This document shows, one piece after another, positions 44,583 through 53,807 of a stretch of DNA of 64,000 bases. Within the stretch, counting starts at the first letter, position 1. Every line of letters begins with the position of its first letter. The position numbers and the translations under genes were made by a program. Source of the stretch: Streptomyces sp. WAC 01529. Its GTDB lineage: Bacteria > Actinomycetota > Actinomycetes > Streptomycetales > Streptomycetaceae. The stretch is from assembly GCF_003945545.1 (NCBI RefSeq), contig NZ_CP029617.1, positions 372,001-436,000 of the forward strand, in the 5' to 3' direction. The notes beneath the pieces were generated by a model. It saw only the letters and a program-made list of their open reading frames with translations, was not told the DNA's origin and searched no databases.

Positions 44583-45278
44583 ATGTCGAAGATCCTTTTC
44601 GTTGTCACCGGCGCCGACCAGTGGACGCTGGCGGACGACAGCAAGCACCCCACCGGCTTCTGGGCCGAGGAGGCCGTCGCCCCCTACGAGGCGTTCAAGG
44701 CCGCGGGCCACGAGGTCGTCGTCGCCACGCCGGGCGGCGTGGTCCCCACCGTCGACCGCGGCTCCCTCGCCCCCGAGGCCAACGGCGGTCAGGAAGGCGC
44801 GGACAAGGTCGCCGCCTCGCTCGCCGCCTTCACCGAACTGCAGGGCCCGATCAAGCTGGAGGACGTGGACCTCGCCGACTACGCCGCCGTCTTCTACCCC
44901 GGCGGCCATGGCCCCATGGAGGACCTCGCGGTCAACGCCGACTCCGGCAGGCTCCTCACCCTCGCCCTGGAGATCGGCATGCCGCTGGGTGTGGTCTGCC
45001 ACGCCCCGGCCGCCCTGCTCGCCGCCACGAAGGACGACGGTTCGAACGCCTTCGCCGGGTACCGCCTGACCGGCTTCACCAACGCCGAGGAGACCCAGGC
45101 CGGTCTGGCCGAGCGGGCCAAGTGGCTGCTCCAGGACCGCCTCGTCGAGGCCGGCGTCGACTTCCAGGAGGGCGAGCCGTGGGCCCCGAAGGTCGTCGTC
45201 GACCGCAACCTCGTCACGGGCCAGAACCCCGCCTCCTCCGCCCCGCTCGCCGCCGAGCTGCTGAAGAAGCTGGCCTGA
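44583..45278 (+). CDS. DJ-1/PfpI type 1 glutamine amidotransferase-like protein
   Basis: 231 aa. The fold has 'ILFVVTGAD', 'AVFYPGGHGPMEDLAVN' and the nucleophile VVCHAPAAL near residue 138, as in Hsp31/glyoxalase-III-like proteins that remove methylglyoxal or repair glycated molecules. First gene of a three-gene operon with a TetR repressor (start three bases after its stop) and an aldehyde dehydrogenase, consistent with detoxification of reactive aldehydes. Confidence 0.92.
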   Translation: MSKILFVVTGADQWTLADDSKHPTGFWAEEAVAPYEAFKAAGHEVVVATPGGVVPTVDRGSLAPEANGGQEGADKVAASLAAFTELQGPIKLEDVDLADYAAVFYPGGHGPMEDLAVNADSGRLLTLALEIGMPLGVVCHAPAALLAATKDDGSNAFAGYRLTGFTNAEETQAGLAERAKWLLQDRLVEAGVDFQEGEPWAPKVVVDRNLVTGQNPASSAPLAAELLKKLA

Positions 45279-45281
45279 GCC

Positions 45282-45914
45282 ATGGCCGCCGACCGGCTCG
45301 ACGAGGTCCTCGACGCCGCCTACGACTGCCTGACGCGGTACGGCGCGCGACGCACCACGATGGACGACATCGCCTCCGCCATGGGTGTGTCCCGGTCCGC
45401 GGTCTACCAGTACGTGCGCAACAAGGACGACGCCTTCCGCCGGCTCGCCGGACGCCTCCACGAACAGGCGCTCCGGCGGGCCCGGGAGGCGGCCGAGGCG
45501 GACGCCCCCCACGAGGAGCGGCTGCGCGGCGTCCTTGCCGCCAAGCTCGACCTCGTGCTCCAGCTCGCCGGGGACTCCCCGCACGCCACGGAGCTTCTCG
45601 ACGGGAAGACCCGGCTGTTCGGCGAGATCTGCACGACGTTCACCACGGACCTGCGGGATCTGCTGACCGCCCTGTTCACCGAGGCGGGCACGGCGAAGGG
45701 CGTCACCCCGCCCGAGGCCGCCGACATCTGCGTCGCGCTGGTCGTCGGCCTCGAATCGATGCCGGGCGCCCGCGACCTGCTGGCCCCCGCGACCTCCGCG
45801 CTCGCGACCGGCCTGCTCGGCGCGGCCCCCACCTCCCCAGGCCCCGGCGGGCTCCACGCCCCCCGCGGCCACAGCACCGACCCCGTACCCAGTACCACCC
45901 GAGGAACATCCTGA
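45282..45914 (+). CDS. TetR/AcrR family transcriptional regulator
   Basis: 210 aa. The HTH is 'VLDAAYDCLTRYGARRTTMD' and then 'SRSAVYQYVRNKDDAFRRL'. The C-terminal tail after about residue 178 is Pro/Ser/Thr-rich. It lies inside the DJ-1/ALDH operon with a three-base gap before it and a one-base overlap (TGATG) after it, and so probably controls that operon. Confidence 0.93.
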   Translation: MAADRLDEVLDAAYDCLTRYGARRTTMDDIASAMGVSRSAVYQYVRNKDDAFRRLAGRLHEQALRRAREAAEADAPHEERLRGVLAAKLDLVLQLAGDSPHATELLDGKTRLFGEICTTFTTDLRDLLTALFTEAGTAKGVTPPEAADICVALVVGLESMPGARDLLAPATSALATGLLGAAPTSPGPGGLHAPRGHSTDPVPSTTRGTS

Positions 45915-47263
45915 TGACCACGACCACCGAGACCACCGACATATCCCTCAGGGAAGACACCGCGGCGCTCGTGGCCCGGCTGCGCGCCACTTTCGCCACC
46001 GGCCGCACCCGCCCCCTCGCCTGGCGCGAGGAGCAGCTGCGGCGGCTGCGCGCCCTGTTCACCGAGAACCGCGAGGCGATCGCCGACGCGCTCCACAGCG
46101 ACCTGCGCAAGCCCCGCCGCGAGGCGTACGCCGCCGAGGTCGACCTCCCCGTGCACGAGATCGACCACACGCTGGCCCACCTGGCCCAGTGGCTCACCCC
46201 GACCTCGCTCGACCAGGAGTCCCTCGCCGGGCTGCCGCAGGGTTCCACCGCCGGTACGCAGTACGAACCACTGGGCACCGTGCTGGTCATCGCGCCCTGG
46301 AACTACCCCGTCCAGCTCTCGCTCGTGCCGGTCGCCGGTGCGCTCGCCGCGGGCAACGCCATCCTGCTCAAGCCGAGCGAGCTGGCCCCCGCGACCTCGG
46401 AGCTGATGGCCCGCCTCGTGCCCCGTTACCTGGACCCGGAGGCGGTCGCCGTCGTCGAGGGCGGCATCCCGGAGACCACTGCGCTGCTCGCCCAGCGCTT
46501 CGACCACATCTTCTACACCGGCAACGGCACGGTCGGCCGCATCGTGATGCGCGCCGCCGCTGAGCACCTGACCCCCGTCACGCTCGAACTGGGCGGCAAG
46601 TCACCGGTCTTCGTCGACCAGGACACCGACGTCTCCGTGGTGGCCGCGCGCCTGGCGGACGCCAAGTTCCGCAACGCGGGCCAGACCTGCGTGGCGCCCG
46701 ACTACGTCCTGACCGACCCGGCCACCGCACGCGCCCTCGAAGTCGCCCTCGCCGAGGCCGTGGAAGGCCTGTTCGGTCCTGACCCGCAGTCCTCCGAGGC
46801 GTACGGGCGCATGGTGAACCAGCGGCACTTCGACCGCGTGTCCGCGCTGCTCGACTCCGGCACGAGGGTGTTCGGCGGGCGCACCGACCGCGACGACCTC
46901 TACATCGCGCCGACCGTCCTGGCCGGGGTGACGGGGGACGACCCCGTCATGCGGGAGGAGATCTTCGGTCCCGTCCTGCCCCTCGTCGAGGTCGCTGACC
47001 TGGACGAGGCCATCGCCTTCATCAACGACCGCGACAAGCCGCTCGCGCTCTACGGCTTCACGGAGAACGAGACCACCCGGCGACGCCTCGCCGCGGAGAC
47101 CTCGTCGGGCGGGCTCGGCTTCGGCCTGCCGATGGCCCACCTGCGCGTCTCCGACCTGCCCTTCGGCGGCGTCGGTGAGAGCGGCATGGGCAGCTACCAC
47201 GGCCCGCACTCCCTCGCGGCGTTCAGCCACCGCCGCGCGCGCCTCGACGTGCCCCTCGGCTGA
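45914..47263 (+). CDS. Aldehyde dehydrogenase family protein
   Basis: 449 aa, close to the class-3-type ALDH length. Catalytic Glu is in 'LELGGKSPVFVD' and catalytic Cys in 'NAGQTCVAPDYV'. 'VLVIAPWNYPVQLSLVPVAG' and 'FGGVGESGMGSYHG' are also diagnostic. It oxidises aldehydes with NAD(P). It is the last gene of the operon with the DJ-1-like protein and TetR regulator. Confidence 0.95.
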   Translation: MTTTTETTDISLREDTAALVARLRATFATGRTRPLAWREEQLRRLRALFTENREAIADALHSDLRKPRREAYAAEVDLPVHEIDHTLAHLAQWLTPTSLDQESLAGLPQGSTAGTQYEPLGTVLVIAPWNYPVQLSLVPVAGALAAGNAILLKPSELAPATSELMARLVPRYLDPEAVAVVEGGIPETTALLAQRFDHIFYTGNGTVGRIVMRAAAEHLTPVTLELGGKSPVFVDQDTDVSVVAARLADAKFRNAGQTCVAPDYVLTDPATARALEVALAEAVEGLFGPDPQSSEAYGRMVNQRHFDRVSALLDSGTRVFGGRTDRDDLYIAPTVLAGVTGDDPVMREEIFGPVLPLVEVADLDEAIAFINDRDKPLALYGFTENETTRRRLAAETSSGGLGFGLPMAHLRVSDLPFGGVGESGMGSYHGPHSLAAFSHRRARLDVPLG

Positions 47264-47275
47264 GCCAACTGCTGG

Positions 47276-47965
47276 CTATGGCTGGGGTGTCACGCCTTGC
47301 GGCCCGGTGCGCGCGCCGAAGCTCACCGGGCCGTAGTGGGCGGTGGGGGCGCTGGTCGTATGGGCCCAGTAGCGGTCGCCGTAGGACCAGTGCCACCACT
47401 CCGTGGGGTAGTTGACCAGGCCCGCCGTGGCGAGCGCCGCGCCGAGGGTGCGGCGGTTGCGGCGGGCCGCGGCGGAGATGCGGTCGGTGTCCGTGTAGCA
47501 GGCGCCGTCGCTCTCCTCGGGGCTGGCGTTCACCGGTGTCCCGAGGTCGAGTTCGGTCCCGGCGGTGGTGCACAGCGTCACGTCGACGGCGGCGCCCGCG
47601 ACGTGCGGGCCGACCTCCGGCGGTGACAGGGAGCGGCTCGTCTGCCGGTGGAGGTGGTCGTCCGACCAGTCGGGGTGGGCGCGTCTGAGTTCGGCCGCGT
47701 ACTCCTCGAAGTACCTGATCTGGAGGTCGAGCGGGCGGTAGCCCTCGGTGACCAGCAGCCGCAGCCCCTCGGGGAGCAGCCGGGCGGCGCGGGCCAGCCG
47801 CCAGGCGACGCCCTCGCGCAGCTGGGCGTAGGCCCCCGCCGGGTCCGCGAGGCGTTCGTCGACGTCTACGAACGGCAGGTGACGCAGGTCGACGAGGGCC
47901 TCGCCGCATTCGTGGACCGGGATGTCGACCACGCGGGGATCGCTCATGAGGATGATCGGCGGCAT
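47276..47965 (-). CDS. D-Ala-D-Ala dipeptidase, VanX-type (peptidase M15D)
   Basis: 229 aa. Zinc-binding motifs 'VGPHVAGAAVDVT' (SxHxxGxAxD type) near residue 120 and 'YPTEWWHWSYGD' (E-x-x-H) near 187, together with 'VTEGYRPLDLQIRYFEEYA', are characteristic of VanX. It hydrolyses D-Ala-D-Ala. No vanH or vanA ligase accompanies it, so it more likely serves peptidoglycan dipeptide recycling than glycopeptide resistance. ATG 47965 with AAGGGG is preferred over ATG 47947. Two long hairpins lie just upstream. Confidence 0.92.
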   Translation of the reverse strand: MPPIILMSDPRVVDIPVHECGEALVDLRHLPFVDVDERLADPAGAYAQLREGVAWRLARAARLLPEGLRLLVTEGYRPLDLQIRYFEEYAAELRRAHPDWSDDHLHRQTSRSLSPPEVGPHVAGAAVDVTLCTTAGTELDLGTPVNASPEESDGACYTDTDRISAAARRNRRTLGAALATAGLVNYPTEWWHWSYGDRYWAHTTSAPTAHYGPVSFGARTGPQGVTPQP

Positions 47966-48000
47966 GCTCGGCCCCTTCGTGTCAGGAGTGGCGGGCACAG

Positions 48001-48032
48001 CTCCGGGGGCGGGCCGCAGCCCGCCCCCGGAG
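48001..48032. promoter_or_regulatory. 14-bp perfect hairpin upstream of vanX-like gene
   Basis: Arms 48001-48014 and 48019-48032 with a CGCA loop, 36 bp before the VanX-type start codon. In the leader of that gene it could act as an attenuator; it could equally be a terminator. Confidence 0.6.
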
Positions 48033-48066
48033 TCCCCCATCTTGCGGTGGCCCCACGCGAAGGACG

Positions 48067-48101
48067 GCCCATACGGCCGACTGTCGCGGTCGTATGGGCC
48101 G
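48067..48101. promoter_or_regulatory. Second inverted repeat upstream of vanX-like gene
   Basis: A 13-base GGCCCATACGGCC arm and its inverted partner, one mismatch, separated by nine bases. It may be an operator or part of the leader. Confidence 0.5.
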
Positions 48102-48259
48102 TGCGAGGCAACAGTGGCCTTTCCCCCGTTAGATCCCCCGTTGCCGCCGGCCCCTTGGTGCCGCCGACATGTAGAGCATCGCGCGGGCCGCTGCAAGTTC
48201 TCTGCAAATCCACGGCAAGTGCCCCGTGCCGGGTGCGGTACGGCCCGCGGCGAGAACGG

Positions 48260-51200
48260 TCAGACCCCCGGCTCATCCCGCTCCCGTGCCTCGTACGCGG
48301 CGAAGACCTCCCGCGCCTCGGCCCGCAACGCGCGCGCCCGCGCGGGGTCGCCCGCGGCCTCACGTGCCGCGGCCAGGTCCCGCAGGGTGCGGGCGCGCGG
48401 CAGCGGCAGCTCCAGCGCGGCCCAGTGCGCGGCCGCCGCGGTCAGGTGCTTCTCGGCGGCGTCGGGGCGGCCCGCGGCGAGTTCGCACTCGCCGAGCGTG
48501 CGCAGGGCGAGCGCTTCGCCGAAGCGGTCGTGGTGGTCGCGGCAGGTCTCCAGGACGCCCCGCAGGTCGGCGGCCGCCTCGTCGCAGTGGCCCAGGCGGA
48601 AGCGGCACTTGGCCCTCGCCTGTACCGCGTACGCCGACATCAGCGGGTCCCCGATGAGGCGCAGCAGCTCCACCGCCGCGTCCGCCAGCTCCAGCGCCTT
48701 CTCGTAGGCGCCGAGCGCGCGGTGCACGAGGCTGAGCGAGCGCAGCGTCAGCGCCTCGCCGCGGCGGCTGCCGAGCCTGCGGTAGGCCCGCAGGGATTCG
48801 TCGAGGAGGACGAACGCCTCCTCGTGTTCGCCCAGTTCGAGGTGGACCGTGCCGGCGAACCGGCAGGAGAGCCCGAGTCCCGGGTCGTCGTGGAGCCCGC
48901 GGAAGCCCTCGACGGCCTGGGCGAGCACGTCGAGTGCGGCGCGCAGCCGGCCCGCCTCGCGCAGGGCGCTGCCGAGTCCGGCGAGGGCGGCGGCCCGGCC
49001 GCGCGCGTCGCCGAGTTCCGCGCAGAGCCCGGCGGCCTGGCGGAAGTAGTCCTGCGACTCGGCGAACCGGTCCTGTTCGTAGCGGAGTTGACCGAGGCCG
49101 ATGAGGAGCAGGGCCTCTCCGGAGTGGTCCTCGGCACGGCGGGCGGCGGCCAGGGCCGCGTCGTGGCTGCGCCACCAGGCCTCGAAACGGTTGCCGACGG
49201 CGTACGCGGACGAGCACAGGGCGGCGGCCGCCTCGCAGGCCAGGGTGTGCAGGTCGTAGGCGGCGGCGCGCTCGACGGCGGCGGCGAACGCGTCGGCCTC
49301 GGCCTCGAACCAGGCGGCCGGGTCGGCGAGCGCCCGCCGGGTGGCCTCGGGCCCGACGGGCCGTACGAGGTGGCGCATGGCGTCGGATGCGGCGCCGACC
49401 GGGCCGCCCGAGTCCAGGAAGCCGCGGTGCAGTTCGACCGCGCCGGACGGCGTGGCGGAGGCGACGCGGCCGGTGAGCCAGAGCCCGGCGCCGAGCGCCC
49501 TGCCGACGGCGGCGGAGCGTTCGGCGGGGGTGTCCTCGGCCTCGGCGCGCTCGGCGGCGTACACCCGTACGAGGTCGTGCGGCCGGTAGCGGGGCTGTCC
49601 GGCGCGGTCGACGACGGTGCAGTGCAGCAGCTGGGCGTCGATCAGCTGCTCCACGACGCGGTCGGCGTCGGCCTCCGCCACGTCGAGCAGGGCGGCGACC
49701 ACCCAGGAGGCGACGTCGGGCGCGGCGAGCAGGCCGATGCGGCGCAGCGCGGTGCGGGCGGGGGCGTCTAGGGCCCGGTAGCTCAGGCCGAGTCCGGCGC
49801 GGACCTCCAGGTCGCCGACGGAGAGTTCGTCCAGGCGGTGGTGTTCGTCGGCGAGCCTTTCGGCGAGCGTGCGCGCCGTCCAGTGTCTGCGGGTGGCGAG
49901 GCGGGCCCCGGCGATGCGCAGGGCCAGCGGGAGGCCGCCGCACAGCTCGACGATGCGGCGGACGGCGTCGGGCTCGTCGCGGACGCGTTCCGCGCCGGCG
50001 ACGCGGGCGAGGAGGTCGGCGCCGGGCCGTGTGTCGAGCACGTCGAGGTCGGTGCGGTGGGTGCACGGCAGGGCGCCGAGCCGGGCGCGCGCGGTGATCA
50101 GCACGCCGCAGGTGGCGCTGCCCGGGAGCAGCGGGCGCACCTGGGACTCGCTGCCCGCGTCGTCGAGCACGAGCAGGACGCGGCGCCCCGCCACCAGGCT
50201 GCGGAAGAGGTCCCTGCGCTCGGCGTCGCCCTCGGGCGGGTTGGCGCCGAGGGCGCGCAGCAGGCGGCCGAGCACCTCGCCGGGGGCCACGGGGTCGGTG
50301 GCGCCGCGCAGTTCGGCGTAGAGCTGTCCGTCGGGATAGGCGTCGGCGACGCGGTGGGCGGCGGTGACCCCGAGGACGGACTTGCCGACGCCGCCGGGTC
50401 CGGTGACGGCGACCACGGGCATGGTCTCGCGCGGTTCCGGCCCCGTCAGCGCGTCCCGCACCTCACGCAGCTGCGCCTCGCGTCCGGTGAAGTCGCCGAT
50501 GGCGGGCGGCAGCAGGGCCGGGGCGGGCACGGGGTTCTCGTCGCGGGAGCGTGCGGCGGGCCCGGGCCCGCGGTCGCCCTCGGCGGCCACCGGCGCGCTC
50601 TCCGCGGCGGGCAGCAGTTCCTCGTCCGCCCGCAGGATGGCCTCGTGCATCGCCCGGAGCCCCGGCCCGGGGTCGATGCCCAGCTCTTCGGCGAGTACGT
50701 CGCGGCCCTCCGCGTACACCGCGAGCGCGTCGGCCTGCCTGCCCAGCCGGTAGAGGGCGAGCATGAGCTGGCCGCGCAGCCGTTCGCGCGTGGGATGCGT
50801 GGCGACGAGGGCGGTGAGTTCGGCGACCAGTTCCGTCTCGCGGCCCGCCTGGGCGAGGTCGGCGGCGATGCGCTCCTCCAGCGCCGCCTGCCGGGCCTCC
50901 TCCAGCTGGTCGGCCATGGCGCGGAGCGTCTCGCCTATCCCGCCGAGCGCGGGGCCGCGCCAGAGCGCGAGGGCCTCGCTCAGGAGCCGGGCGGCGGCGG
51001 CGTGATCACCGGCGGCCGCCGCCCGCCGCCCCTGCGCGGTCAGCCGTTCGAACGCGACGCGGTCGACGACCTCCGCGTCCGCGTGGATCAGATAGCCGGG
51101 CGGTTGTGTCTCGATGACATCGGCGGAAAGGGCGCGGCGCAGCGCGGAGACGTACGACTGGATGAGGGACCGTGCCGTGTCCGGCGGCCTGTCGCCCCAG

Positions 51201-51358
51201 ATCGCGTCGATCAGGGCGTCGGCGGAGACCACCCGGCCGGGCTCCAGGAGCAGCGCGGCGAGCAGCGCCCGGGGTTTGGGGCCGCCGAGCGCCAGGCGAC
51301 GGCCCTCGCGCCACGCCTCGACCGGTCCCAGCAAGCGGTAGTGCATGTCCGTGTCCAC
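48260..51358 (-). CDS. AfsR/SARP-type regulator with NB-ARC and TPR domains
   Basis: 1032 aa from GTG 51358 (GGAG six bases upstream); the ATGs at 51370 and 51346 are also possible. A winged-helix DNA-binding domain (about 1-95, 'LGGPKPRALLAALLLEPGRVVS') is followed by the BTAD domain (about 97-245, ending 'VYAEGRDVLAEELGIDPGPGL'). An NB-ARC-like ATPase has Walker A GPGGVGKS near residue 320. TPR repeats fill the last third. AfsR-type proteins integrate serine/threonine kinase signals to control antibiotic production and development. It is transcribed divergently from the phosphatase gene. Confidence 0.93.
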   Translation of the reverse strand: MDTDMHYRLLGPVEAWREGRRLALGGPKPRALLAALLLEPGRVVSADALIDAIWGDRPPDTARSLIQSYVSALRRALSADVIETQPPGYLIHADAEVVDRVAFERLTAQGRRAAAAGDHAAAARLLSEALALWRGPALGGIGETLRAMADQLEEARQAALEERIAADLAQAGRETELVAELTALVATHPTRERLRGQLMLALYRLGRQADALAVYAEGRDVLAEELGIDPGPGLRAMHEAILRADEELLPAAESAPVAAEGDRGPGPAARSRDENPVPAPALLPPAIGDFTGREAQLREVRDALTGPEPRETMPVVAVTGPGGVGKSVLGVTAAHRVADAYPDGQLYAELRGATDPVAPGEVLGRLLRALGANPPEGDAERRDLFRSLVAGRRVLLVLDDAGSESQVRPLLPGSATCGVLITARARLGALPCTHRTDLDVLDTRPGADLLARVAGAERVRDEPDAVRRIVELCGGLPLALRIAGARLATRRHWTARTLAERLADEHHRLDELSVGDLEVRAGLGLSYRALDAPARTALRRIGLLAAPDVASWVVAALLDVAEADADRVVEQLIDAQLLHCTVVDRAGQPRYRPHDLVRVYAAERAEAEDTPAERSAAVGRALGAGLWLTGRVASATPSGAVELHRGFLDSGGPVGAASDAMRHLVRPVGPEATRRALADPAAWFEAEADAFAAAVERAAAYDLHTLACEAAAALCSSAYAVGNRFEAWWRSHDAALAAARRAEDHSGEALLLIGLGQLRYEQDRFAESQDYFRQAAGLCAELGDARGRAAALAGLGSALREAGRLRAALDVLAQAVEGFRGLHDDPGLGLSCRFAGTVHLELGEHEEAFVLLDESLRAYRRLGSRRGEALTLRSLSLVHRALGAYEKALELADAAVELLRLIGDPLMSAYAVQARAKCRFRLGHCDEAAADLRGVLETCRDHHDRFGEALALRTLGECELAAGRPDAAEKHLTAAAAHWAALELPLPRARTLRDLAAAREAAGDPARARALRAEAREVFAAYEARERDEPGV

Positions 51359-51546
51359 GCCCATCTCCATGGGTCCTTGCCCCGCACCGCCCCCGCTCCG
51401 TGATCCCCGCTCCCCGAGCCCTTCACCGTGCCCCTGCCCCCGATCGACTGGTCATGGTACGTCCGCTCGGCGCCAACTCCCTTCCCGGCACGTGGAATCA
51501 GCCACTCGTGAAGCATGGTGGTCACTCCCACGAAAGGCAGGCACGC

Positions 51547-52173
51547 ATGCGCAGCTTGTACGTCATCGCCCACCCGGAGGCGACCCATCACCTCGAGCGC
51601 GTGGTCGGCGGCTGGCACGACTCGCGCCTCACCCCGGCGGGCCGCACGGCGGCGGCCGCCATCGCCCGGGCACTGCGGGCCGAGATCCCCGAGGGCGCGG
51701 AGGTGGAGCTGGTCTCATCGGATCTGCGCCGCGCGCGGGAGACGGCGCGAGCGGCGGGCGAACTCCTCGGCGTGGAGCCGGTGCTCGACCGCAGGCTGCG
51801 GGAGAAGTCCTACGGGGAGGCCGAGGGGCGGCCGCAGGAGTGGCTGGACCAGCGGTTCGTCCCGCCGCCCGCCGAGGGCGACCGAATGGGCCACCACGAG
51901 GGCATCACGGGGTCGGAGACCAGAGGGGAGTGCGCGCGGCGCGTGTACGAGGCCATGGACGAGCTGCTGCGCCGTCCCTGCGCCCACCAGATCGTCGTGA
52001 CGCACGGTTTCGCCCTGACGTTCGTCGTGGCGGCCTGGATCAAGATGCCGTACGCGTCGCTCCACTCGGTCAGTTTCCGGGCGCCCTCCGGCAGCATCAC
52101 GGTGCTGCGCGAGGACGACTTCTTCCACAACCGGCAGGTCGTCAGCCTCGGCGACACACGTCACCTCGACTGA
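51547..52173 (+). CDS. Histidine phosphatase family protein with altered RHG motif
   Basis: 208 aa, phosphoglycerate mutase-like fold. The first motif reads AHPEAT instead of the usual R-H-G-E/Q-T, so the first Arg and Gly are Ala and Pro, while the nucleophilic His is kept. The second Arg (SDLRRARETA), a Glu (EKSYGEAEGR) and the second His (VVTHGFALTF) are present. Activity is plausible but not certain. It starts at an ATG behind AAAGGCAGGCAC. Confidence 0.85.
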   Translation: MRSLYVIAHPEATHHLERVVGGWHDSRLTPAGRTAAAAIARALRAEIPEGAEVELVSSDLRRARETARAAGELLGVEPVLDRRLREKSYGEAEGRPQEWLDQRFVPPPAEGDRMGHHEGITGSETRGECARRVYEAMDELLRRPCAHQIVVTHGFALTFVVAAWIKMPYASLHSVSFRAPSGSITVLREDDFFHNRQVVSLGDTRHLD

Positions 52174-52215
52174 CGACAAAAGGCCCCGCAGGCGCCACGC
52201 CGGGGGCGCCCCGTC

Positions 52216-52319
52216 AGGGGCGCGGGGAACTGCGCGCGCAACCCACGCGGACCCGCACGCGAAAACCCTCCCGCATCCGCGGATCCGTCGTGGCTGATCG
52301 CGCAGTTCCCCGCGCCCCT
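52216..52319. repeat. Streptomyces-type palindromic intergenic repeat
   Basis: A perfect 21-bp inverted repeat (52216-52236 and 52299-52319), arm core GGGGCGCGGGGAACTGCGCG, with a 62-bp loop. This sequence family is very common in intergenic regions of Streptomyces chromosomes. It sits between the phosphatase gene and the FNR gene end, so it may also act as a bidirectional terminator. Confidence 0.75.
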
Positions 52320-52361
52320 AAGGGAGCCACCCGCACCGCCCCCCAAACCGGACGGGAGACT

Positions 52362-53726
52362 TCAGGCGCCGCTCGCGTCGAGCATCTCCTCGCGCTCCAC
52401 GATCTTCACGCGCGCGCGGCCCTGCGGCTCGCCCAGCGCCTTCTCGGCGGCGTCGAGGCGGTACCAGCCGTCCCACGTGGTGAAGCGGACGTTCCGCTCG
52501 CTGAGGAAGGCGTCGACGGCCTCGGGGGCGGGGGCCTCGGGGGTGTGCAGGCGGCCGTTCTCGTGGTCGTCGAGGAGGCTGGCGACGGTCTCGTTGGCGT
52601 CGCCCTTGGTGTGGCCGATGAGGCCCACGGGGCCGCGGCGGATCCAGCCGGTGACGTACGTCGACCGAAGGTGCTCGCCGGTCTCCTCGATCACGCGGCC
52701 CGCCTGGTCCGGGACGGTGCCCGAGGCGACGTCCCAGGGCAGCTTGGGCAGTTCGTCGGAGAGGTAGCCGACGGCGCGGTAGACGGCGCCGAGGTCCCAG
52801 TCCTTGAACTCGCCGGTGCCCTTGACGTTGCCGGTGCCGTCGAGGGCGGTGCGCTCGGTGCGCAGGCCGACGACCTTGCCGTCCTCGCCGAGGATCTCGA
52901 CGGGCGACTCGAAGAAGTGCAGGAAGAGCTTGTGCGGGCGGTCGCCGACGTCGCGGATCGCCCAGTTCTCCAGGGTCTTGGCGACCATGTCGGCCTGCTT
53001 GTTGCCGCGCCGCGTGGCGATGGAGCCCTCGTCGTAGTCGATGTCCTCGGGGTCGACGATGACCTCGATGTTCGGCGAGTGGTCCAGCTCGCGCAGCTCC
53101 ATCGGGCTGAACTTCGCCTGCGCGGGCCCGCGGCGGCCGAAGACGTGGACCTCCAGCGCCTTGTTGGCCTTCAGGCCCTCGTACACGTTGGCCGGGATCT
53201 CGGTGGGCAGCAGCTCGTCGGCGGTCTTGGCGAGGACGCGTGCCACGTCGAGCGCGACGTTCCCGACGCCGAGGACGGCGACCTTCTCGGCGTCCAGGGG
53301 CCAGGTCCGCTCCACGTCGGGGTGGCCGTCGTACCAGGAGACGAAGTCGGCGGCGCCGTGGGAGCCGTCGAGGTCGATGCCCGGTATGTCCAGGGCGCGG
53401 TCGGCGGTCGCTCCCGTGGAGAAGATCACCGCGTCGTAGAAGGTGCGCAGGTCGTCCAGGCTGATGTCGCTCGGATAGTCCACGTTGCCGAAGAGGCGGA
53501 TCTGGGGCTTGTCGAGCACCTGGTGCAGGGCCGTGATGATGCCCTTGATGCGCGGGTGGTCGGGCGCGACGCCGTAACGGATCAGCCCGAACGGCGCCGG
53601 CATCCGCTCGAAGAGGTCGATCGACACACCGGGTTCGACGGCCACCGCGGACTTCAGCAGCGCGTCGGCAGCGTAGATCCCGGCAGGTCCGGCACCGACA
53701 ATGGCTACCCGCAGAGGGCGAGGCAT
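52362..53726 (-). CDS. Ferredoxin-NADP reductase, FprA/adrenodoxin reductase type
   Basis: 454 aa. FAD motif 'VAIVGAGPAGIYAADALL' at the N terminus, 'PAPFGLIRYGVAPDHPRIK' and 'VLGVGNVALDVARVLAKT' (NADPH-binding) near residue 150, and 'VTGWIRRGPVGLIGHTKGDA' at the C terminus. It passes electrons from NADPH to ferredoxins that feed P450s and other redox enzymes. An IdeR/DmdR1-like iron box lies about 46 bp upstream of the ATG, so it may be induced by iron starvation. Confidence 0.94.
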   Translation of the reverse strand: MPRPLRVAIVGAGPAGIYAADALLKSAVAVEPGVSIDLFERMPAPFGLIRYGVAPDHPRIKGIITALHQVLDKPQIRLFGNVDYPSDISLDDLRTFYDAVIFSTGATADRALDIPGIDLDGSHGAADFVSWYDGHPDVERTWPLDAEKVAVLGVGNVALDVARVLAKTADELLPTEIPANVYEGLKANKALEVHVFGRRGPAQAKFSPMELRELDHSPNIEVIVDPEDIDYDEGSIATRRGNKQADMVAKTLENWAIRDVGDRPHKLFLHFFESPVEILGEDGKVVGLRTERTALDGTGNVKGTGEFKDWDLGAVYRAVGYLSDELPKLPWDVASGTVPDQAGRVIEETGEHLRSTYVTGWIRRGPVGLIGHTKGDANETVASLLDDHENGRLHTPEAPAPEAVDAFLSERNVRFTTWDGWYRLDAAEKALGEPQGRARVKIVEREEMLDASGA

Positions 53727-53771
53727 GTTCAGGTTCCCTTCGAGCGGTGATGGGGGACTTCCCGGGAAGCC

Positions 53772-53790
53772 TAAACTAAGGCAAACCTAA
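53772..53790 (-). promoter_or_regulatory. Iron box (IdeR/DmdR1-like) upstream of the fpr-like gene
   Basis: On the minus strand it reads TTAGGTTTGCCTTAGTTTA, 13 of 19 positions matching the consensus TTAGGTTAGGCTAACCTAA of the DtxR-family iron regulators. Confidence 0.55.
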
Positions 53791-53807
53791 GTAAGTAGCC
53801 GGGTCGG

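Noticed and set aside
47276..47965. Glycopeptide resistance locus
   Set aside because: Only a VanX-type gene is present; vanH, vanA and vanRS are absent.
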